DNA of 64,000 nt from Streptomyces sp. NBC_00554. GTDB taxonomy: Bacteria; Actinomycetota; Actinomycetes; Streptomycetales; Streptomycetaceae. Under the pieces are notes generated by a model that had not been told where the DNA came from, did no database searches, and saw nothing but the letters and a program-made list of their open reading frames with translations. Both the position numbers and the translations under genes were made by a program. The stretch is from contig NZ_CP107799.1 of assembly GCF_041431135.1 (NCBI RefSeq), positions 6,882,001-6,946,000 of the forward strand. The letters run 5' to 3'. Positions 41,537-50,190 of the stretch are shown here, in pieces (within the stretch, counting starts at the first letter, position 1; each line of letters opens with the position of its first letter).

Positions 41537-42979
41537 TCACAGCGGTGACTGCCAGGTGACTCTCGTACCGGGGCCCTCCCCGTCCTCCCTGGCACCGTCG
41601 TCGTACACGGTCAGGCGCAGGCCGGGGCGACCGTCCCGGAGGGTCGCCGTCGCGTCGACCGTGACCTCGATGCGGGACACCCCGGGGCGGCGTGACGCGG
41701 CGGCCAGTTTGCGGCGCAGGGCGGCGAGGAGGTGACCGGCGACGGGCTCCGTGACGCGGTTCTCGACGGCGCCGGTGAACTGTACGGACGGCTGGAAGCC
41801 GAGGACGGCCGCCGCGCCCGCCGTCTCGCGCAGGACCTTGCCGCGGAGGGTGGTGGGGGCGTCGGCGGGCGGCTGCTGGAGCGCGAAGATCGCGGTGCGC
41901 ACCTCCTGGATGGTCGACTGCAACTCGTCTACGGCGCGGCCGAGAGTGTCGTGCACGTCGTCGCCTTCACCGGTGCCGCGACGCTGGGTGGACTCCAACA
42001 TCATTCCGGTGGCGAACAGGCGTTGGACGACCAGGTCGTGCAGGTCGCGGGCGATGCGGTCGCGGTCCTCGTAGACCGCGAGCCGCTCCCGGCTGTGCTG
42101 GGCGTCGGCGAGGACCAGCGCCAGCGCGGCCTGCGAGGCGAACTGCGTGGCGAGCAGCCGCTCCACCGAGGTGTACGGCCGGTCGCCGCGCCGGCGGGGC
42201 AGGGCGAGCGTGCCGATGAGGCGGCCGTCCGCCTGGAGGGGGAGCATCATGCTCGGCCCGAACCGGCTTCGTACCGGCGTGGTCATCCGTGGGTCGGTCG
42301 CCGAGTCCTCGATGAACACCGGTTCACCGCCGAAGAGTTGCTCGAGGACGGGACTGCCCGGCTCGATCGTCGTGCCGACGATGTCCCCGGGGTCGTCGAG
42401 GGTGGAGGCGGTCACGATCTCCATGCCGCCCTCCGGAGTGGCCTGGAGGATGACACCTGCCGCGGCGTCGGCGAGGACCCGGGCCCGCTCGGCGACGGTC
42501 ATCAGCGCGTCGGCGGCGGCCTCACCGGTGAGCAGCGCCGTCGTCACGGCCGCAGCGCCCTCGATCCAGCGCTCACGCTGCCGGGCCGTCTCGTACAGCC
42601 GGGCGTTGCCGATCGCGATGCCGGCCTGGGTGGCCAGCAGCTTCAGCAGCTGCTCGTCCTCGTCGGTGAACGGGCCGCCCTCCTTGTCGGAGAGATGGAG
42701 GGTCCCGAACTCCTGGTCGTCGACGAGGATGGAGACGCCGAGGGAGTCGTCCGCCGAGTCGTCCTCCGCTGCGGTCCCGCCGTCGGACGGGCCCGCCGTA
42801 CAGATCTCCACGAGTCCGTCGAGCCCGGGGTCGGCCACGCCCAGCGCCGCGTACCGGGCGCCCGTCAGCTCGGCGGCACCGTCCACGATGTGCTGGAGCG
42901 TGACCCGCAGTTCGAGGTCGGTGCCGACACTGAGGACGGCTTCCAGGAGGGGCGGGAGGCGGGGGACGGGATCGGTCAT
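41537..42979 (-). CDS. Double-GAF sensor kinase, DevS/NarL-type, with degenerate ATPase domain
   Basis: This 480-residue protein has two GAF domains (about 12-140 and 150-290), then a HisKA_3 dimerisation region with RDLHDLVVQRLFATGM (near residue 310; His present). The C-terminal ATP-binding domain is worn: where related DevS-like kinases have an N-box with Asn it reads LLAALRRKLAAASRRPG, and the G-box is missing, although LTVYDDG survives. No response regulator is adjacent. It may sense without phosphorylating, or work in a complex. It follows the MreB-like gene by 74 bp. Confidence 0.85.
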   Translation of the reverse strand: MTDPVPRLPPLLEAVLSVGTDLELRVTLQHIVDGAAELTGARYAALGVADPGLDGLVEICTAGPSDGGTAAEDDSADDSLGVSILVDDQEFGTLHLSDKEGGPFTDEDEQLLKLLATQAGIAIGNARLYETARQRERWIEGAAAVTTALLTGEAAADALMTVAERARVLADAAAGVILQATPEGGMEIVTASTLDDPGDIVGTTIEPGSPVLEQLFGGEPVFIEDSATDPRMTTPVRSRFGPSMMLPLQADGRLIGTLALPRRRGDRPYTSVERLLATQFASQAALALVLADAQHSRERLAVYEDRDRIARDLHDLVVQRLFATGMMLESTQRRGTGEGDDVHDTLGRAVDELQSTIQEVRTAIFALQQPPADAPTTLRGKVLRETAGAAAVLGFQPSVQFTGAVENRVTEPVAGHLLAALRRKLAAASRRPGVSRIEVTVDATATLRDGRPGLRLTVYDDGAREDGEGPGTRVTWQSPL

Positions 42980-43053
42980 AGGGGGTCCCTCCGGAGCCGG
43001 GGACGAGATCGGTCGTACGGGGTCCCACCGACGCCGGGGACCGCCGGGGCGCG

Positions 43054-44091
43054 TCAGTCCGCCAGCGGGTCGAGCACCAGCGGCTCGATCTTGCCCTCCA
43101 GCATGTAGCCGAGCCCCTGGACCGCGCACACGTCGGGCCGTTCCGCGATGTGCACCGGCATGCCCGTCGCCTGCCGCAGCATCTGGTCGAGCCCGGGGAG
43201 CAGGGCGCTGCCGCCGACCATCATGATCCCGCGGTCGGCGAGGTCGGCCACCAGATCGGGCGGGCAGGAGCGCAGTACCTTGCCGATTCCGTCGAGTACG
43301 GCGGTCAGCGGGGTCTGGATGGCATCGCGTACGGCGGCGGTGTCGACCTGCACGGAGCGCGCGAGGCCGGTTGCCACGTCCCGTCCGTGGATCTCCGTCG
43401 ACGCCGGGCCGTGCGGGGTGAGCCCGTTGCCGGAGAGGGCGAGCTGCAGGGGCCGTACGGCCTGACTCGGCAGCATCAGCTCGTGCTGGTGGCGCAGATG
43501 CTGCACGATCGCGTGGTCGACGGCCTCGCCGCCCACCGGGATGCGCTCGGCGGTGACGATCGAGCCAAGCGACAGCACGGCGAGCTGGGTCGCGGCCGCC
43601 CCGCACACCATGATCATGGTGGCCTCGGGCCGCTCCACGGGCAGCCCGCACCCGACGGCGGCGGCGATCAGTGTGTCGACCAGCTCGACCCGCCGCGCAC
43701 CCAGTCCGACCAGCGTCTCGATCGCCGCGCGCTGGGCGAGGGGGTCCGCGTCGTGCGGCGTACAGGCGGCCGCCCGCAGCCGCGGCTTGCGGCGCAGGGT
43801 GCGGCGGACCTTGTCACCGAGCAGCTGCCGCAGCATCCGCTGCGCCATGTCGATGTCGACGACCGTGCCGCCGGACACCGGCCGTACCACCCGGATGTAG
43901 TCGGGCGTACGTCCCGTCATCTTCTCCGCGAACTCGCCGACCGCGATCAGCGCGCCGGTATTCGTGTTGATCGCCGCGACACTCGGCTGGTCGACGACCA
44001 GCCCCGCGCCCTTCACATACACACGGGTCCTCGCCGCGCCCAGATCGACGGCGAAGTGGCAGCGGCGCAACTGCTCCAGACTGTCGGTCAT
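43054..44091 (-). CDS. MreB-like actin-family protein (divergent)
   Basis: This 345-residue protein has the actin/Hsp70-type ATPase fold: phosphate-1 motif FAVDLGAARTRVYVKG, a GEFAEKMTGRTPDYI segment as in MreB, and an adenosine motif MMVGGSALLPGLDQML. It is shorter in conserved motifs than true MreB, and no mreC/mreD or rodA follow, so it is not the cell-shape operon. It lies between the SAV_2336 gene and the GAF kinase. A filament or scaffold role within the island is inferred. Confidence 0.85.
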   Translation of the reverse strand: MTDSLEQLRRCHFAVDLGAARTRVYVKGAGLVVDQPSVAAINTNTGALIAVGEFAEKMTGRTPDYIRVVRPVSGGTVVDIDMAQRMLRQLLGDKVRRTLRRKPRLRAAACTPHDADPLAQRAAIETLVGLGARRVELVDTLIAAAVGCGLPVERPEATMIMVCGAAATQLAVLSLGSIVTAERIPVGGEAVDHAIVQHLRHQHELMLPSQAVRPLQLALSGNGLTPHGPASTEIHGRDVATGLARSVQVDTAAVRDAIQTPLTAVLDGIGKVLRSCPPDLVADLADRGIMMVGGSALLPGLDQMLRQATGMPVHIAERPDVCAVQGLGYMLEGKIEPLVLDPLAD

Positions 44092-44232
44092 GGCAGATCC
44101 TCCCGAGAGCGCAGACGGTGGGGCTCCGCCGGGCGGCGGTCCTCTCTCGCATCGTGCGGTCGCTGACGGGGTGTCGCCTTCTGTGGGGGGCCGGGTGGGG
44201 TGCCGCTGGACGGGTGGTCTTCGGCGGGCGCC

Positions 44233-47200
44233 CTATCCGGTGCGGATCGCTTCGAGGATCGGCGCCAGGGAAGTGACGGTGTGTTCGCAACCCGCGCGGG
44301 TCAGCTGCCTCTCGATCCCCTCGCTGTGGGCGTAGCCGATGAAGGGGAGGCCGATCGAGTGCGCGGCGGTCAGCTCGGCGACGGAGGAACCGATGAATAC
44401 GGCGTCCGAGGGGGAGGTGCTGAACTGGTTCAGGGCGCGGTGGAGGCAATCGGGGTTCGGCATCAGCAGGGTGAGGTCGTTGGATCGTGCGTGCACTGGC
44501 ACGGAGAGTTTGCGTTTCCTCAGATACGCCATGACAGCGCCCAGTGAGTTGTCCGTGACCAGGCTTGCTCCGCGGATGGGGGTGGCGCTGAGCACGCCGA
44601 CCAAGACGTCGGCGTGAGCGGTGGGCCGCGCTGAGTGGACGGCTCCCAACTCGATCCGGTCGAGTTCCTGGCGCAGGTCGGCTGCCAGCCGGTGGTCCGC
44701 GAGCGCGCGCAACAGGTCCAGTGGGTTGACGTTTCCCTCCAGGAGTGACCGAGCGGTGCCCAGCGGCGAGCCGCTCAGCGCCTCGTCCGGATGACGCAGC
44801 TCCACCAGGAGGGCGGCGAGACGCCGGGCGGCCTGCTGCTCCTCCGCGTGTCCGGGGTACAGCCGGGCCAAGGGGCCGTCGAAGCCCAGGAGCACGCACT
44901 CGGCGCCGTCCAGGGCCGCGGCCAGCGACCGCTGCCGTGCCTCGGCCCTGCGCTTGACCGGGTTGCGTGCCGGGTCCGGGGGCGGGGCCTGCGGCGGCGG
45001 GGCGCCCTCGCGCAGCCGTACCGCGCACACCACCGACAGCCCCGGCACCGGCCATCTGCGCAGCGCCTCGCGCACGGCCAGCTGGGCGGCGCCCCCGCGC
45101 CCCAGCGGGTAGCGGCGGGTGATCCGGCCCGCCTCCTTGACCAGGTGGTCGAGGAGCTGCCCGGACACGTCGGCGGTTTCGCTGCGGACGAAGGCCACGG
45201 CGTCGTCGACGTGCCAGGACAGTTCCACCGACGCGGTGAAGGAGCTGCCGCCGGAACTGCGCAGCAGCAGCTCGTGACTGGCGTTATGCGTGCTGAGGTC
45301 GACCTCGTAGTAGGTGATGAGCGGCCATGAAGTGCGCTTGCCGTGGGGCTGGTTGGGGTTCAGGAGGGTCAGTGGGAGGTTGTTGGGCTGGGTGTGCACG
45401 ATGGCCGCGCGGCCGGGTTCGGGGGCGCGGATCGTGCGGAGGTTGCGCGTCGTGAAGGGGCCACGCACCAGATCGCGGTCGTCCGGATCGGGGTCCGGGG
45501 CGATTTCGGGCAGTTCTAGGGAGCAGCGCCAGGCCAGGGGCTGACCGGTGGTCGACGAGTCCTCGTACACGGCGCCGAAGAGGGCGGGGTCGACGGCGGT
45601 GGTGTCGTCGGCCATGAGGTCTTCGTGGAGAACGGGGGAGACGGCGATCTCGATGGCCGGGAGGTCCGGGTCGGCCGGGAGATCCGTGGGCGCGGACTGA
45701 GCGGAGTGCCAGAACGTCAGACGGACTCTTGGCAGGTCCGTCAACTCCAGGAGGATGCTGGGCAGTTCACGCAGCGCGGTTTTGAGTACGGTCAGTACGG
45801 ACGTCTCGGGCGGGGTGAGCACGAGGTAGCCGCCGTCGACGGTGTTCATGTCGTACTGGCCCGAGGCCAGGCCGCTCAGCGAGAGCAGCCAGGTCAGGGG
45901 GTGGGCGAGCGTGCGGTGGGCCCCCGGCCGGTCGTCCGCGTCGACGCACTCCATGACGATGACGGGCCGGCCGTCCTCGGGCTGGGCGTGCAGTTCGTGG
46001 TAGAGCTCGCGCCAGATCGGCCCCAGCTCGCCGGACTGGCGCCGTTCGTGCTCGTCGTACGCCTCGATGGCCTCGGCGATACGGCCCTGGCCCTTGAGTA
46101 CGAGGATGCGCAGCCGTCGGAAGTCCTCGCGCTGGGGGTGGGAGTGGAGGAGTACGCCGAGGTCGATGGCCGCCCGTTCGAAGTCACCCAGTTCCAGGTC
46201 GAGTTCGGCCCGGGTGGCGCAGAGGGTGAGGCGGAGGGCGCGCAGCCGGCTGCGGGCCGAATCGGCGGCGGGGCCGGGGACGCCGTCGACAGGGTCCCCG
46301 ATCCACAGGCTGATGGCCTGTTGGACGAACTCGCGGGCCCCCGCCAGGTTTCCGTTGTCCCGCATCGCCTTGGCTGCGGTGACGAGGTCTTCGCCGTGGC
46401 TGACGTCGACGGTGCCGGGGTTGGCGTGCAGGGCATAGCCCTCAGCGGTCGTGGCCAGGACTCCGGGGCCCAGGGCCTTGCGCAGACCGGCGGCGTACGT
46501 GGCCAGGAGTCGTTCGGCGCGCTGCGGGCGCTGGGGCCCCCACAGTCCCTGGATCAGTGCGTCCTGCGGCACCGGCCTGCCGCGCTGGAGGAGCAGCATG
46601 CAGAGCAGGGCCTGTTCCCTGGGGGCGAAGGCGGGGAGGGTGCGGCCGCCCTGCCGGATCAGCACGCGGCCGAGCAGTTGGTAGCGGTACCGGGTCGCCT
46701 CGGCGGCCTCGATGACCTGGGAGAAGGAGGGGGTGAGGAAGAGGTCCCTGCCCCGGCGCTGAGCTTCCACCTGCGAGGAGGTGAGAGGGGTGAGGGCGTT
46801 GTCGAAGAACGTGCGGAACTCGCCGGGGATTCCGCCGAGTTCGGGGGCGACCACCCCACGGGCCAGCTCCCGGAGCAGGTGACCGAAGTTGTCGAGGTCG
46901 GTCGTTTCGCTGCGCCAGGCCGTCCTCCCCAGCGCGAAGCCGGTGATCTTCACGGTGTCGTCCGGGCGGACGATCAGGCCGTTCGGCGTGAGGCTGCCGT
47001 GTGCGACGCCCTGTTCGTGCAGCGCTTTGAAGGCTCCCGCGATCTGTTGTGCGAGGGGCGCGAGCAGGGCGATGGGCAGTCCGAAGCCTCCCTCTGCCGT
47101 CAGCTCCGCCAGGGTGATCCCCTCCACGAACTCCGTGACGAGATAGGGGATGTCGCCCTCGATGCCGTAGTCGTACACCGCTATGACGTTGGGGTGGTCG

Positions 47201-49140
47201 ACGGCGGCGAGGGCCCGCGCGTCCTGCAGGAACTGCGCGTGCGGCAGTGGATCGAGTGCGGAGTTCGGGGCCACGTCATACGAGACGCTCGCCTGTAGCC
47301 CTGGAGCGAGTGCGGAGTACGCGATCACCACCACGGTCCTGTCGGCCTGCGTGTCCTCGGCCAGCATCACCCGCTTGGCCCGCCCCAGCCGCCGTACGAT
47401 CCGGTACCGGCCGAGCACCAGCCCGCCGGGTGGTGGTGGCGACGCCCCGCCCAGCCGTCGCACACTCTCCTCCCGCACCGTCGCGAACGGCTCGCCCCCG
47501 GCGGAGGCATCCCCCTGCCCCGGGGCCAGTACCGGGAACTCCCCGGCGGCCACTCCGGCCCGTGCGTCGATCAACGCGCCTATCCGGGACAGGAGTTCGG
47601 AGGTGCGGCTGTGGGCGGTGCGCGGCAGGGTGTGCAGCAGGAGTTCTCGTACGCCGGGACGGAAGGCGTACGAGCCGGGTGCGCCCGGGGTGCTGCTGAG
47701 GACTCCGCTGAGGATCACCTCGGCGAGATGGCGCGGCTGCGGGTTCTTCTCGATAGCGGCCTGGACGAGCCGCATCACCGGCAACTCCGGACGCCCGACG
47801 GCCAGATGACCGGCGAGCCGGAAGGCCTCGGGGGAGGCGATGGAGCGGAAGCGGAGGACGAGTTCCTCGGGGGAGAGCTGTTCGACGTCGCTCCGGCCCT
47901 GCTCGTCCACCGGGGCCGGCGGCGGAGCGAGGTCCAACAGGGCGATGGAGCCGGGGAGATGGGGGGAACCCGCGACCAGGGACGACCAGTTCGCCAGCCA
48001 GGGAGCCGACGGCTCCAGGACCGGGAGGGGGAGCGCGTCGGAGTCGGTGGCGTAGGAGTCCACGGCGTACGTGGAGTTGGGGGCCGCCGGCCAGGGCGAG
48101 GTGATCCGCGCGGTCGTGGCCGGCAGGGCCGTGGTGCGCCACAGGCGTTCCGGCAGCGGCTGGAGCACCGCCACCGGCATATGGGCCGCCCAGCGGCGCA
48201 AGGTGCGGTACCAGCGGGTGCCCGCCGGGCCGCTCCGCCACTGCGGGCCCATGCAGTCGCTGACCAGCAGGGTGACGGTGCGCCCGGCGGCGTACGACTC
48301 CTGCGAGCCGGGGCGCACCACCGTGCCGTCGGCGGTCAGCCGGTGCAGCTCCACCGTGCGGAAGACGCCCGACTGGGCCAGGGCGGTGTGCAGTTCACGG
48401 ACGAGCGGGCGCCAGACCGGCATGGTCGGCCCGGAGTCGTACACCAGGTGCAGGGTCAGCCAGCGTTCGGTGGTGGGGCGCAGCACGGGCACCCACCAGC
48501 GGGGCGCCGCTCCGAGCCGGGCGATGCGGTGCGCGGTCGCCTCCTCGTCGAGCTCCTGCCCGATGGGCGCGTCCACCCGGCGCTTGAGCGGACGCAGGGT
48601 GCGCTGGATGGCGAGGGGGTGCGGCAGCATCGGGGGAGCGGGGGCGAGGAGGGTGGTGTGCGGGCCGGGACGGGGCTCGTCCGCCGCGGCCTCGTTCTCG
48701 TCGTTCCCGTCGGCGGTGGCGGGCCCGGGCAGCAGCAGGGGGATGCGGTCGTCGGGGCGGTGGGGTTCGGCGGGCGGGTTCGCCGGGGGTACGTCCGGCG
48801 GTGTGCCCGGCTGCGCGGGTCCCCCGGCCGGTGGCAGGGGTACGGCGGCGGGGCGCTCGCCGGGCCGGGGCGCGGCGGGAGTCGCCTCGCGCGGGGCCGC
48901 GATGTGGCCCGCGAGCCACAGCAACTCCGCCAGCTCGACGGAGGCCGGTGGCGCCTCGCCCGACGCCCGCCCCAGCAGCTCGGCGAGTTCGGCGGGTCCT
49001 TGGCGGCGCGGGTCCGGATGCCCCGCGGGCCGCAGAGGCTCCGTCGGCTCGGCGGAGGTCGGCTGCTTCCCGGCCGCCGCCCGACCCGGCGACGCGGCGG
49101 GTCCTTCGCGGCCCCGGTCAGGAGGCCCCTCAGAACTCAT
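44233..49140 (-). CDS. SAV_2336-type multidomain protein: pseudokinase, BTAD-like region, HAD-like C-terminus
   Basis: 1635 residues. Residues 1-190 are Pro/Ala-rich and disordered. About 190-480 is the SAV_2336 N-terminal domain (RWWVPVLRPTTERWLTLHLV; TVTLLVSDCMGPQWRSG). About 573-790 is kinase-like, but HRD has become HGS and DFG has become GFA. About 815-1050 resembles a BTAD regulator (DALIQGLWGPQRPQRAERLL). About 1050-1390 is not recognised. About 1390-1635 is HAD-like (LLGFDGPLARLY) with the nucleophile Asp replaced by Gly. The start overlaps the MoxR stop by 11 bp. SAV_2336 proteins occur with MoxR, trypsin and Trypco1 in proposed conflict systems. Confidence 0.88.
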   Translation of the reverse strand: MSSEGPPDRGREGPAASPGRAAAGKQPTSAEPTEPLRPAGHPDPRRQGPAELAELLGRASGEAPPASVELAELLWLAGHIAAPREATPAAPRPGERPAAVPLPPAGGPAQPGTPPDVPPANPPAEPHRPDDRIPLLLPGPATADGNDENEAAADEPRPGPHTTLLAPAPPMLPHPLAIQRTLRPLKRRVDAPIGQELDEEATAHRIARLGAAPRWWVPVLRPTTERWLTLHLVYDSGPTMPVWRPLVRELHTALAQSGVFRTVELHRLTADGTVVRPGSQESYAAGRTVTLLVSDCMGPQWRSGPAGTRWYRTLRRWAAHMPVAVLQPLPERLWRTTALPATTARITSPWPAAPNSTYAVDSYATDSDALPLPVLEPSAPWLANWSSLVAGSPHLPGSIALLDLAPPPAPVDEQGRSDVEQLSPEELVLRFRSIASPEAFRLAGHLAVGRPELPVMRLVQAAIEKNPQPRHLAEVILSGVLSSTPGAPGSYAFRPGVRELLLHTLPRTAHSRTSELLSRIGALIDARAGVAAGEFPVLAPGQGDASAGGEPFATVREESVRRLGGASPPPPGGLVLGRYRIVRRLGRAKRVMLAEDTQADRTVVVIAYSALAPGLQASVSYDVAPNSALDPLPHAQFLQDARALAAVDHPNVIAVYDYGIEGDIPYLVTEFVEGITLAELTAEGGFGLPIALLAPLAQQIAGAFKALHEQGVAHGSLTPNGLIVRPDDTVKITGFALGRTAWRSETTDLDNFGHLLRELARGVVAPELGGIPGEFRTFFDNALTPLTSSQVEAQRRGRDLFLTPSFSQVIEAAEATRYRYQLLGRVLIRQGGRTLPAFAPREQALLCMLLLQRGRPVPQDALIQGLWGPQRPQRAERLLATYAAGLRKALGPGVLATTAEGYALHANPGTVDVSHGEDLVTAAKAMRDNGNLAGAREFVQQAISLWIGDPVDGVPGPAADSARSRLRALRLTLCATRAELDLELGDFERAAIDLGVLLHSHPQREDFRRLRILVLKGQGRIAEAIEAYDEHERRQSGELGPIWRELYHELHAQPEDGRPVIVMECVDADDRPGAHRTLAHPLTWLLSLSGLASGQYDMNTVDGGYLVLTPPETSVLTVLKTALRELPSILLELTDLPRVRLTFWHSAQSAPTDLPADPDLPAIEIAVSPVLHEDLMADDTTAVDPALFGAVYEDSSTTGQPLAWRCSLELPEIAPDPDPDDRDLVRGPFTTRNLRTIRAPEPGRAAIVHTQPNNLPLTLLNPNQPHGKRTSWPLITYYEVDLSTHNASHELLLRSSGGSSFTASVELSWHVDDAVAFVRSETADVSGQLLDHLVKEAGRITRRYPLGRGGAAQLAVREALRRWPVPGLSVVCAVRLREGAPPPQAPPPDPARNPVKRRAEARQRSLAAALDGAECVLLGFDGPLARLYPGHAEEQQAARRLAALLVELRHPDEALSGSPLGTARSLLEGNVNPLDLLRALADHRLAADLRQELDRIELGAVHSARPTAHADVLVGVLSATPIRGASLVTDNSLGAVMAYLRKRKLSVPVHARSNDLTLLMPNPDCLHRALNQFSTSPSDAVFIGSSVAELTAAHSIGLPFIGYAHSEGIERQLTRAGCEHTVTSLAPILEAIRTG

Positions 49141-50143
49141 CGTCGTCCCGGGTCCGGCTCAGATACGGCATCAGCTGCTCCGCCAGGTCGTCCCGCGACG
49201 CCGCGTCGAGCCCCGCCGCACCCGTCAGGTAGATGGCGTTGAGGAGCTGGTCGGTGGCGAGTTCGCCGCCGGTGCCCCGGGAGAGGAAGCGGGTGATCAG
49301 CTCGCGGGCATAGCTGTCCGGCTCGCCGAGGTGAGCGCGGACGATGCTTTCGAGGTGGGCGTCGCGCGGCTGGTGGAGTTCGAGGCGGACGCAGCGGCGC
49401 AGGAAGGCGGGCGGGAACTCGCGCTCGCCGTTGCTGGTCAGCACGACGAAGGGGAAGGCGCGGCAGCGGACCCGGCCACGGGAGACGGTGGCACGGTCGT
49501 CCGTACCGGCGATCATCACCTCGGCAGCCGGAGTGTGGCGGGCCGACCGGACCAGCTCGGGGATCTCGTACTCGCCCTCCTCCAGGATGTTCAGCAGGTC
49601 GTTGGGCAGGTCGAGGTCGCTCTTGTCGATCTCGTCGATGAGCAGGGCGCGGGGGCGGCGGTAGGGGAGAAGCGAGGTGCCCAGCGGGCCCAGGCGCAGA
49701 TGGTCCTGGAGCTCGCTGTCCGCGGGGAGTTCGCGCGCGGCGGCGCGACCGGCGTCGTACAGACGGGACAGCGGGTCGTACTGGTAGAGCCCGTCGTGCA
49801 GGGTGGTGCGGCTGGTGATGTTCCAGCGGAGCACCGGGCCGAGCTTCAACTCCCTTGCCACCGCGTACGCGAGCGAGGACTTCCCGCTGCCCGGCGGGCC
49901 CGTCACCAGGAGCGGGCGGCGCAAGTACAGGGCTGCGTTGACTAGTTGGACCGCACGGTCGGTTGCCCGGTAGGTGCGGGCGCGGTGCCTGCGGTCCGGG
50001 GAGGTGGCCGAGGTGTCGCCGTCCGCGGCGGGCGTGTCCAGCTCGGGGCCGCCGTCGAAGTCGCGCCAGGGCGGCGGCGCGGGAAGCTTGGCGATGCCGC
50101 CGTGGGGCTCGCTCCCACCCGTGTAGACGGGCCACAGGGTCAT
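49130..50143 (-). CDS. MoxR-type AAA ATPase
   Basis: This 337-residue protein has Walker A TGPPGSGKSS (81-90), Walker B ALLIDEID (166-173), a sensor-1 region VVLTSNGEREFPPAFLRR and the arginine-rich second region of MoxR ATPases. These act as chaperone-like remodelers of partner proteins, often with vWA proteins; no vWA gene is present here. It lies between the trypsin-VMAP gene (47-bp gap) and the SAV_2336 gene (11-bp overlap), the order typical of the VMAP-type systems. It probably energises assembly or activation of the effector. Confidence 0.92.
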   Translation of the reverse strand: MTLWPVYTGGSEPHGGIAKLPAPPPWRDFDGGPELDTPAADGDTSATSPDRRHRARTYRATDRAVQLVNAALYLRRPLLVTGPPGSGKSSLAYAVARELKLGPVLRWNITSRTTLHDGLYQYDPLSRLYDAGRAAARELPADSELQDHLRLGPLGTSLLPYRRPRALLIDEIDKSDLDLPNDLLNILEEGEYEIPELVRSARHTPAAEVMIAGTDDRATVSRGRVRCRAFPFVVLTSNGEREFPPAFLRRCVRLELHQPRDAHLESIVRAHLGEPDSYARELITRFLSRGTGGELATDQLLNAIYLTGAAGLDAASRDDLAEQLMPYLSRTRDDDEF

Positions 50144-50190
50144 GCTCTCTCCTCGCTGCGTTGCCGGTCCCTACGCCTGGCAGGCGGTGT

